Shown: positions 1 through 4,494 of the stretch, in pieces
Layout: each line of letters starts with the position of its first letter
How positions within the stretch are numbered: the first letter of the stretch is position 1
Origin: CAYWEP01 sp964613075
GTDB taxonomy: Bacteria > Patescibacteriota > Microgenomatia > Levybacterales > UBA12049
DNA: 6,036 nt
Reading direction: 5' to 3'
NCBI GenBank assembly: GCA_964613075.1
Contig: CAZTFV010000064.1
Span: 1-6,036, forward strand
Made by a program: the position numbers and the translations under genes
Notes under the pieces: model-generated
The model's input: only the letters and a program-made list of their open reading frames with translations
What the model was told of the DNA's origin: nothing
Databases searched by the model: none

Positions 1-1118
1 GTGTAGCATTCGCAACCTGGGTCAATTGGATCGGTGTCTAATGTATGCTTCGTGTTAGTGATTTGCAGAGTAAAGTTATTGCTCGGCTGGCCACCGTTTT
101 GGGGTGAAATGTATACATTTCCGTGTCTTCCCCGCCTCGTCGGCGCAACGCAGTCGAAAAAGTCAATACCTCTTGCTATGCCCTCAAACAGATCCTGCAC
201 TTCGCCGATGCCGAGCAAATGGCGCGGTTTATCCTCCTGAAAATACGGTACGCACCAGTCAAGTGTCTGATACAAAACAGCTTTTGAGGTGTAGGACCCG
301 CCGATTGAGACAGCTTTGAAATATTTATCAACAAACGCAGCCGATGCCTTACGCAGGTCTTCAAAATGTCCTCCATGGACAACCCCGTACATCAACTGGT
401 CAGACCGTTTCTGCGCTGCAAGACTAGCTAATCCCCAGCGATTGGTTCGTTCTAAAGACTTCGCTGTATCTTTGTGACTCCACAGCGGCGATTCATGGTC
501 ATCAAAGGCAACAATCAGATCAGCGCCTAACTGTTCTTGTAATTGTATTGAGGTTTCCGGATCTAAACGCCGCTGACTGCCATCAATGTGAGAATAAAAC
601 GTGACGCCGTCATCGTCCATTTTCAGTGGTTTTATCCTGCCTGACTTGCGTTGCGCTTGTTGGATAAAACTCGTCTCTTCCTCAGGCGTTGGGGTATTGT
701 ACAAAAACGGTGACTTGGAGAACTTATGCAACTTTCTGCCGTCAATTGTCATATCTTTATATATTTTTTGCGCCGCACCTAAAGAGAAAACCTGAAATCC
801 ACCCGAGTCAGTCATTGTCGGCTTGCCCCGCGTAGCTTTAGCGAAGTGGGGACCATCCTCCCAACTCATGAATCGCGCTAAACCTCCCATTTTTTTTATA
901 ACATCTGTGCCAGGCCGAAGCATCAAATGGTAGGTATTCCCCAAGACAATCTGCGCGCCTATTTCTGTAAGATCTTGAGAAGAAAGCGTTTTCACCGTCG
1001 CCTGTGTGCCAACTGGGTTGAAATTTGGCGTGAGAATATCTCCGTGTGGTGTTTTCAAGACCCCAGCTCGCGCGCGTGAACGTTTATCTTTTGCTAACAG
1101 TTGAAAACGAAAATTCAT
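1..1118 (-). CDS. tgt: Queuine/preQ1 tRNA-guanine transglycosylase, 3' end outside the window
   Basis: This enzyme exchanges guanine at the wobble position of GUN-anticodon tRNAs for a queuosine precursor, in the cytoplasm. The 372 visible codons start at the ATG at 1118 and read off the left edge. Landmarks are TDSGGFQVFS with the proposed catalytic Asp104, VAFDD with Asp206, and GIDFFDCVAPTR with the nucleophile-type Asp322. The first two cysteines of the zinc site (CEC, residues 369 and 371) sit at the edge. The protein is longer than the E. coli type: about ten extra residues lie before the TDSGGF block and roughly 45 after it (about residues 115-170). The usual pocket glutamine (GIIQG in E. 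coli) is His248 in GVVHGG, and the usual GGLAVGE is GGSYTSK (273-279). The family call is very secure, but the exact base inserted is not. The gene follows the reverse transcriptase by 24 bp and has its own promoter. Confidence 0.96.
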   Translation of the reverse strand, partial: MNFRFQLLAKDKRSRARAGVLKTPHGDILTPNFNPVGTQATVKTLSSQDLTEIGAQIVLGNTYHLMLRPGTDVIKKMGGLARFMSWEDGPHFAKATRGKPTMTDSGGFQVFSLGAAQKIYKDMTIDGRKLHKFSKSPFLYNTPTPEEETSFIQQAQRKSGRIKPLKMDDDGVTFYSHIDGSQRRLDPETSIQLQEQLGADLIVAFDDHESPLWSHKDTAKSLERTNRWGLASLAAQKRSDQLMYGVVHGGHFEDLRKASAAFVDKYFKAVSIGGSYTSKAVLYQTLDWCVPYFQEDKPRHLLGIGEVQDLFEGIARGIDFFDCVAPTRRGRHGNVYISPQNGGQPSNNFTLQITNTKHTLDTDPIDPGCECY

Positions 1119-1124
1119 TTTTTG

Positions 1125-1154
1125 ATTATACGCTAAATTCTACTACTCAACCAA
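1125..1154 (-). promoter_or_regulatory. Probable tgt promoter
   Basis: A perfect TATAAT lies at 1125-1130, only 6 nt before the tgt ATG. A weak -35-like TTGGTT lies 18 bp further upstream, within the last codons of the reverse transcriptase gene. Transcription would begin at or next to the ATG, so the mRNA would be leaderless or nearly so. No Shine-Dalgarno sequence is present, which agrees with this. Confidence 0.55.
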
Positions 1155-2033
1155 AACCAGCAGCTTCACAAACATTCTCCTTCGTGTTTTTGGTCGGGGT
1201 AAAATAACGTCATAAGGCAAAAGAGTATAGCCCAAGAAATCTATTCCCCACGTAAGTTTACGCAGAATAATCTTTTTCGGATGGAGCTCTACTTGCAGAT
1301 GCTCTGTAAGGAAGTTCTCTAGTAGTGGAATAAGCTCTTCAAGAGCTTCTCTTTGAGGAGCAAGGAAAATAAAGTCGTCTGCGTATCTAATGTAATGCTT
1401 GATCTTAAGCTGTTCCTTCACAAAATGATCAAACTCATTCATATAAATATTGGCAAAGACTTGGCTCGTGAGATTGCCAAGAGGAATACCTTTTCCAGGC
1501 TTTGTTGAAAAACTATCAATAACTTTAGCCAATAATTCGAGGATGTCATTATCAATGATCTTCTGTTTTAATACATCTAACAATATCATATGATCAACGC
1601 TGGCAAAGAATTTCTTAATATCACATTTGAGCGCCCAACACGACTGGGTATAGTTTTTTGAAACTTGCCGCGTAAATCGCTGTAATCTCTTTACTGCTTT
1701 ATGTGTCCCCTTATCTATTCTGCATGAGTATGAATCGCAGATAAATGTTTTATCAAAAACAGCGTATAAATATCTGTAGAGCAAATGGTGAATCACCCGA
1801 TCCGCAATGTTTGCCTTGTGGATATGTCGCTGCTTGGGATCATGCACATAGAATGATTCATATGAGCCATGCCTATACGTTTTGCTTTTCAACGCTTGAT
1901 GAAGAGAAAAGAGATTATCTTCAAGATGTCGAGAAAAAAGCTGCACGTCGTTTTTCTCTTTCTTTCCTACCAAAAACTCATCCCATGCTTGAAAAAGGTT
2001 CTCTAATACGATAAGATTGTTATACTCTGCCAT
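1143..2033 (-). CDS. DGR reverse transcriptase, C-terminally short
   Basis: This is an RNA-directed DNA polymerase expected to copy the TR transcript into mutagenised cDNA. In the 296 residues, the fingers region carries SYSCRIDKGTH (101-111). Motif A is CDIKKFFASVDH (137-148), with catalytic Asp138. Motif 4 is GIPLGNLTSQ (182-191); a serine-glutamine here, instead of the serine-proline of retroviral and many retron enzymes, marks DGR enzymes. The active site is YADD (217-220), and GIDFLGY follows at 263-269. The protein ends soon after PKTRRRMF at two adjacent TAG codons. DGR enzymes I know usually continue for some tens of residues into a thumb region, so this copy looks truncated against tgt. 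All catalytic residues are intact. The start is the first ATG of the frame, and no ribosome binding site is visible. The gene probably depends on a transcript that starts upstream of TR. Confidence 0.94.
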   Translation of the reverse strand: MAEYNNLIVLENLFQAWDEFLVGKKEKNDVQLFSRHLEDNLFSLHQALKSKTYRHGSYESFYVHDPKQRHIHKANIADRVIHHLLYRYLYAVFDKTFICDSYSCRIDKGTHKAVKRLQRFTRQVSKNYTQSCWALKCDIKKFFASVDHMILLDVLKQKIIDNDILELLAKVIDSFSTKPGKGIPLGNLTSQVFANIYMNEFDHFVKEQLKIKHYIRYADDFIFLAPQREALEELIPLLENFLTEHLQVELHPKKIILRKLTWGIDFLGYTLLPYDVILPRPKTRRRMFVKLLVLVE

Positions 2034-2063
2034 ACTGCTGCCGCTCTAGAAATAACTCCAAGC

Positions 2064-2101
2064 TGTCATTCTGAACTCGTTTCAGAATCTTATGAATAAG
2101 A
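2064..2101. repeat. REP-like palindromic repeat fragment
   Basis: The segment begins TGTCATTCTGA and forms a perfect 8-bp hairpin, ATTCTGAA with TTCAGAAT around a 5-nt loop (2068-2088). A second small hairpin follows (TCTTA/TAAGA, 2089-2101). Its first 11 bases match the start of the element at 3789 at 10 positions, so both may belong to one dispersed family. No matching TGACA end is found, so this copy looks truncated. It lies between the reverse transcriptase start and the avd remnant, where the avd start codon would be expected. Confidence 0.55.
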
Positions 2102-2325
2102 AGGGTCACGCACACACACAGCGATGCTGGGACTGATATACCAATCTTTTCAAAGCTTTATGAGTTTTATAATAGTCTAAGCGAATGTATTCTGCATTTT
2201 CCTAAAACAGAGCGTTACACACTTGGGCAAAAGGTAGATACGATTACACTTGAGTTATTTGAATTGCTCTTGTCTATACCACAGTCAGAACAGAAAGTGA
2301 TTCTTCTTAAACGTATGAGTATAAA

Positions 2326-2416
2326 TAGGACTTACGCAGTTATTCTTCGAGCGAGGCTGATTAAGCCGAGTCGAGAAGTCCTCGACAAGCTCGAACAATA
2401 AGATTTTGCGTAAGTC
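2326..2416. mobile_element. MITE-like palindromic insertion in avd
   Basis: The element is flanked by the 7-bp direct repeat GTATAAA (2319-2325 and 2417-2423), which looks like a target-site duplication. It has perfect 10-bp inverted ends, GACTTACGCA (2329-2338) and TGCGTAAGTC (2407-2416). If the ends are read as 13 bp with one mismatch (2326-2338 and 2407-2419), the duplication would be TAAA instead. Inside are further nested palindromes: TTATT/AATAA, TTCGAGC/GCTCGAA, GGCT/AGCC and GTCGAG/CTCGAC. It encodes no transposase, so it would need one supplied in trans. The avd reading frame on both sides is recovered exactly when it is removed. Confidence 0.85.
2340..2401 (+). repeat. 62-bp palindromic core repeat, copy 1 (in avd)
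   Basis: This is the inner part of the avd insertion, bounded by TTATT and AATAA. It shares its first 15 bases, an internal 12-mer GAGTCGAGAAGT and 17 of its last 18 bases with the segment at 4662-4723 in murD, read on the minus strand. Both copies are 62 bp long, and small compensating length changes lie between the matched blocks. The outer TIRs of the avd insertion are absent from the murD copy. Confidence 0.85.
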
Positions 2417-2591
2417 GTATAAAAAAAGATCTGCTAAAAGTTCTCTTACGCCTTGCCAAAGACAGTCAAGTAATACAAAATATCCATTACATACAATTGC
2501 AAGCATTGTTGCAAGAAATCGGAAGAATGCTTGGTGGATGGATACGCTCCACCAAGCAAAACTCCTCCTAAGAAGAATCTGCTTACTAGAA

Positions 2592-2708
2592 ACTACCGCG
2601 GGAACAGCACCAACGTTCGGATTGCCATTGCGAGCGTTCCAGTCATTGACGTTCAACCTATTGTCAGGGTGATTCCGACCAACATTGGCAACGTTGGACC
2701 CATCAGTT
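2592..2708 (-). repeat. DGR template repeat (TR)
   Basis: This 117-bp segment aligns without gaps to the VR at 3023-3139 (constant offset of 431), with 95 identical positions. On the minus strand TR has 28 adenines. Nineteen of them differ in VR (12 to G, 5 to C, 2 to T), against only three differences at other bases. TR is rich in AAC and AAT: read in the VR frame it gives N-V-A-N-V, NRLNVNDWNARNGNPN and then the constant VGAVPAVV. The 31 bp at the 3' end (2592-2622) are identical to VR and include the GC-rich CCCGCGG, the expected place for the homing initiation signal. The segment lies 20 bp past the end of the avd remnant and 558 bp before the reverse transcriptase. Confidence 0.95.
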
Positions 2709-2712
2709 ATAT

Positions 2713-2819
2713 GAATATTCTCCCGTACAGACTTTACCTCACCAGAGATTGCCAATCAGTTGATGGATCTCTCTTGTATTGTATTCTCCTGACATTGCGT
2801 CAGAAAAAGGAGAATATTC
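2713..2819 (-). other. Structured leader just upstream of TR
   Basis: GAATATTCTCC (2713-2723) and GGAGAATATTC (2809-2819) form a perfect 11-bp inverted repeat enclosing 85 bp. The near end is 4 bp from the TR boundary. A competing local hairpin, TATTCTCC (2782-2789) with GGAGAATA (2809-2816) plus inner TGAC/GTCA, shares one arm. The RNA upstream of TR could therefore switch between two folds. Structured RNA flanking TR is known to matter in the phage DGR model; a role here is inferred. Confidence 0.45.
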
Positions 2820-2850
2820 GTAGTGTCTAGTAATAGTTCCTTAAGCACGC

Positions 2851-2872
2851 CCATGTACTATATGATACATGG
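2851..2872. repeat. Short hairpin in the VR-TR interval
   Basis: CCATGTA and TACATGG form a perfect 7-bp inverted repeat with an 8-nt loop. There is no T-run after it on either strand, so an intrinsic terminator is unlikely. It lies about 150 bp beyond the VR end in the direction of transcription. Some DGRs have a hairpin or cruciform close after VR, but usually within a few bases. Confidence 0.4.
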
Positions 2873-2899
2873 CTCCGGCTACTGAAAGATTCTAGAGTT

Positions 2900-2936
2900 A
2901 GGCGAAGATTAATACGCGTTTAATCCTTCACTGCCT
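2900..2936. repeat. Long imperfect hairpin downstream of the target gene
   Basis: AGGC-GAA-GATTAA pairs with TTAATC-(C)-TTC-(ACT)-GCCT around a 7-nt loop, giving 13 base pairs with two small bulges. It begins 71 bp after the target gene stop codon on the minus strand. No T-run follows, so it may protect the 3' end of the target mRNA, act in homing, or be the remains of a palindromic repeat. Together with the extended -10 site and the hairpins nearer TR, this is all I see in the noncoding 2709-3006 stretch. Confidence 0.4.
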
Positions 2937-2945
2937 ATCATAGAG

Positions 2946-2954
2946 AGTATAACA
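2946..2954 (-). promoter_or_regulatory. Possible extended -10 promoter for TR and reverse transcriptase
   Basis: TGTTATACT matches the extended -10 form TGnTATAAT at all but one position. It lies between the target gene stop and TR, on the strand that would make the TR RNA. No good -35 box is seen. TR RNA could equally come from read-through of the target gene promoter. Confidence 0.3.
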
Positions 2955-3006
2955 AATTTTGGAGAACCAAAATATAAGAAGACAAAAGAACCAAGCAATC
3001 AATTAC

Positions 3007-3738
3007 CTATTTCTGAAGGAACACTACCGCGGGAACAGCACCAACGTTCGGATCGCCACCGTGAGCGCGCCAGCCACGGACGACCAACCGCCTGCTAGGG
3101 TGAAGCCGACCAACACCGGCAACGCCGGACCCATCAGTTTGATCGAGAGCACGAACATAAAAATCTCTGAAAAGCGGCTGCCCAGTTTGCTCCACATATG
3201 CGATATCCGCTTGAACATACGCTACAGCAGGTAACATAACCGCTTTAGCATCTGGAAATTCTGTTTCAAGATCTCGGGAGTGCGCTTCGATCAGCGCTAG
3301 CTGATCAGCTTGGGATTTGTCAAAACCATTGGGGAGAGCAAGTTTTGGACGTAGAGCTACTACCATTGCTGGTGGAGTGTAGTCTCCAAGCCTCTTTGAG
3401 TTGTTGACGTACCAAAAATGGTCTGGATGTTCGGCAACAACCTGACCAAGCGATTTTGCCCCCACAGGGACAAAAGTATATCCCCTTGCCCTTAAGGCTT
3501 CTTGTTCTGCAGATGATGGCTCTCGAACCCTAGACAATAGTTCAAATGTTGCCAGGCGAAGATCGACCTTAGGTGCTTCCGCTCGAAATTGTGGTCCAGC
3601 AATTGTCGTTTGTGTTGGGAATCTATTTGGTAATAAGCCTCTTCTATGTAAGGAGCCGACAAAATCACTAACTAGCTCTATGCCAGTCTGCCAGCGAGGA
3701 TCTTGATTTCTACCAGTTTCTCTATAATCATCTGCCAT
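3007..3738 (-). CDS. DGR target (variable) protein
   Basis: This is a 243-residue protein whose C-terminus is the diversified region. I do not recognise a function for residues 1 to about 160. They show no signal peptide or membrane segment, so the protein is probably cytoplasmic. From about residue 168 (VMLPAVAYVQADIAYVEQTG, then FRDFYVRALD) it resembles the conserved scaffold before the variable part of other Patescibacteria DGR targets. Residues 201-239 are the VR and end in the constant NVGAVPAVV. DGR targets usually have a C-type lectin fold that displays variable residues on a binding face, and that fold is inferred here. Compared with TR, 12 residues differ: 205, 208, 212, 215, 216, 219, 221, 222, 224, 226, 227 and 229. 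Most replace Asn with Gly, Arg, Val, Leu or Asp. The frame is intact, so the product may still be made even if diversification has stopped. A good promoter lies 8 nt before the ATG. Confidence 0.92.
   Translation of the reverse strand: MADDYRETGRNQDPRWQTGIELVSDFVGSLHRRGLLPNRFPTQTTIAGPQFRAEAPKVDLRLATFELLSRVREPSSAEQEALRARGYTFVPVGAKSLGQVVAEHPDHFWYVNNSKRLGDYTPPAMVVALRPKLALPNGFDKSQADQLALIEAHSRDLETEFPDAKAVMLPAVAYVQADIAYVEQTGQPLFRDFYVRALDQTDGSGVAGVGRLHPSRRLVVRGWRAHGGDPNVGAVPAVVFLQK
3023..3139 (-). repeat. DGR variable repeat (VR)
   Basis: This is the 117-bp partner of TR, at the very 3' end of the target gene. Changes relative to TR adenines fall mainly at first and second codon positions of AAC and AAT codons (for example AAC to GGC, AAT to CTT, AAC to GTC), so they alter the protein. 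Only AGG to CGG (codon 217) is silent. Three differences are not at TR adenines: codon 215 position 1 (G to A), codon 216 position 3 (T to G) and codon 226 position 2 (G to A). Identity to TR stops abruptly at both ends. Confidence 0.95.
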
Positions 3739-3746
3739 AGCTCAGG

Positions 3747-3776
3747 AATATATCATACTATAAGGCGTTTTGTCAA
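3747..3776 (-). promoter_or_regulatory. Promoter of the DGR target gene
   Basis: A consensus TTGACA (3771-3776) and TATATT (3747-3752) are separated by 18 bp. The -10 ends 8 nt before the ATG at 3738, giving a leaderless or very short-leader mRNA. The intervening CCTGAGCT has no Shine-Dalgarno sequence. This is the best-matching -35/-10 pair in the window. Confidence 0.65.
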
Positions 3777-3788
3777 ATCGACCCGCAG

Positions 3789-3876
3789 TGTCATCCTGAG
3801 GAGCGAAGCGACGAAGGATCTCAGGCAAAAAGGGAGTCCTTGACTTCTTTGTGGAGGGCTTCTGCCAACGATGACA
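3789..3876. repeat. Small inverted-repeat element (MITE or REP-like)
   Basis: The 88-bp segment is bounded by TGTCATC (3789-3795) and GATGACA (3870-3876). It contains an inner palindrome, CCTGAG (3795-3800) with CTCAGG (3820-3825), and the GAGCGAAGCGACGAAGGATCT-type sequence seen in dispersed bacterial intergenic repeats. No coding potential is seen. It fills the gap between the end of the DUF5615 pseudogene and the target gene promoter. Its left end resembles the fragment at 2064. Confidence 0.65.
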
Positions 3877-3891
3877 GTTTTTGTCATTGGA

Positions 3892-4249
3892 TTACTCTTG
3901 CTCCCCGCTTACTAATGTAAGCTTGCCAAGTAATGATTTTTTTGTTGATTTCATAAGAAGCGCAACAAGCTTTTTATCAATATTCTCCTTTGACATATTC
4001 GCAGAAACGCCAATTACTCCTGTCTTTTTACTCATTGGAGCCAAAGGCCTAAAATCTTTAATATTAAAAGTAACGACTAATCTCTCTTGATCAATTGCAT
4101 ACTTGTATCGCTGGGTCTGTTAAGCCTATTTGTTTTAAATCTTGGGTAATGTGTTTTACGTTAAAACGGCTATTTACATTTGGGAAGAATGAACGTACAG
4201 GAAATCCTTCATCAAGGAGTAACTTATGTTTGTGAAATTTGGGGGGCAT
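3892..4249 (-). pseudogene. DUF5615 PIN-like toxin, frameshifted
   Basis: DUF5615 proteins are small PIN-like, putatively nuclease, toxins usually paired with DUF433 partners. From the ATG at 4249 the frame gives KLLLDEGFPVRSFFPNV (Asp13 is the expected acidic active-site residue) and reaches GLTDPAI. It then runs out of frame to a TGA at 4091-4093. Shifting frame near 4102-4108 restores KYAIDQERLVVTFNIKDFRPL, including the conserved KDF, and continues to SGEQE and TAA at 3892-3894. The expected DPAI-YKYA junction suggests loss of two bases (TA) in ATATAC, or gain of one. The start overlaps the DUF433 gene by 26 bp, as in a translationally coupled toxin-antitoxin operon. A sequencing error is the main alternative to real inactivation. 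Confidence 0.85.
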
Positions 4250-4454
4250 ACAGCTTGGACTCTACCTTTTCTGCCAGTTCAGCGATAACTCCCTGCAGCG
4301 TTTTTAATTTTATATGCGGATATTGCTTAAGAATTTGCTCAAGCGTATACCCATCCCTGAGAAGATACAAAATCCTTGCAATTGGAATTCTTGTACCTGA
4401 GATAACAGGGGCACCAGACATGATATCAGAATCTGAAATAATGTATTTTTTCAT
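4224..4454 (-). CDS. DUF433 family antitoxin-like protein
   Basis: This is a 76-residue protein with the DUF433 signature: GAPVISGTRIPIARILYLL at residues 14-32, DGYTLEQIL at 34-42 and YP at 45-46. The family has a winged-helix-like, probably DNA-binding, fold and commonly sits directly upstream of a DUF5615 PIN-like toxin, as here. It likely acts as the antitoxin and autorepressor of that pair. The gene is intact although its partner is frameshifted, which is the viable combination for the host. The start is the only in-frame ATG at the head of the domain. It lies 28 bp after the murD stop but has its own promoter-like sites. Confidence 0.9.
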   Translation of the reverse strand: MKKYIISDSDIMSGAPVISGTRIPIARILYLLRDGYTLEQILKQYPHIKLKTLQGVIAELAEKVESKLYAPQISQT

Positions 4455-4465
4455 AGTATAGGATC

Positions 4466-4494
4466 ATTCTATGCGAAATAACTTAGCTTTGCAA
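4466..4494 (-). promoter_or_regulatory. Probable promoter of the DUF433/DUF5615 operon
   Basis: TTGCAA (4489-4494) and TAGAAT (4466-4471) are separated by exactly 17 bp. The -10 ends 11 nt before the DUF433 ATG. The -35 lies within the last codons of murD. No Shine-Dalgarno sequence is visible. If the protein is autoregulated, as is usual for such modules, its operator would lie here, but I see no clear operator palindrome. Confidence 0.5.

Larger units (their letters stand above)
2096..2571 (+). pseudogene. avd: Broken avd-like gene (DGR accessory four-helix-bundle protein)
   Basis: Avd proteins form a helical bundle that binds the DGR reverse transcriptase and TR RNA. The N-terminal part reads from about 2132: DIPIFSKLYEFYNSL, then FPKTERYTLGQKVDTI, ending at MSI. 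The C-terminal part reads from 2422 in another frame: KKDLLKVLLRLAKD, then EIGRMLGGWIRSTKQNSS and TAA at 2569-2571. IPIFSK, RYTLGQK, RLAKD and GRMLGGWIRS are typical of Avd-like proteins in Patescibacteria. A 98-bp insertion (2326-2423) separates the halves. Removing it gives ATG AGT ATA AAA AAA GAT CTG (MSIKKDL) with no other change. With the insertion, the first half runs to a TAA at 2399-2401. There is also no ATG, GTG or TTG in frame between the upstream stop (2093-2095) and the conserved start. The ATG at 2124 would join the frame only if one base were added in the GGG at 2129-2131. This is the only plus-strand gene in the window, antisense to any TR-reverse transcriptase transcript. Confidence 0.85.
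1143..3776 (-). other. Diversity-generating retroelement locus (target gene, VR, TR, reverse transcriptase, inverted avd)
   Basis: The locus joins a target gene ending in a variable repeat, an adenine-mutable template repeat and a DGR-class reverse transcriptase, all oriented on the minus strand. An Avd-like gene lies between TR and the reverse transcriptase on the plus strand. In known DGRs, TR RNA is copied with errors at adenines and the cDNA replaces the VR, which diversifies the target protein. Here 19 of 22 TR/VR differences are at TR adenines, so the process has operated. The broken avd and the shortened reverse transcriptase suggest that it may no longer work on its own. Many DGRs have avd, TR and the reverse transcriptase on one strand, so the inverted avd is unusual. 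Confidence 0.93.

Noticed and set aside
1745..2014. 89-residue plus-strand open frame opposite the reverse transcriptase
   Set aside because: It lies wholly antisense to the conserved fingers region and shows no family motif.
2285..2755. 156-residue minus-strand open frame containing an Asn-rich stretch and VGAVPAVV
   Set aside because: It is the template repeat read in the VR frame, extended by chance into antisense of avd. The residues outside TR match no target-protein scaffold, so it is not a gene.
2851..2936. Intrinsic terminator after the DGR target gene
   Set aside because: The hairpins are not followed by a T-run on either strand.
2959..3234. Plus-strand open frames over VR and TR
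   Set aside because: They are antisense shadows of the target gene and TR and resemble each other only because the two repeats are homologous.
4455..4460. TATACT directly before the DUF433 ATG as a -10 box
   Set aside because: It touches the start codon, so transcription would begin inside the gene. TAGAAT at 4466-4471 with a well-spaced -35 fits better.
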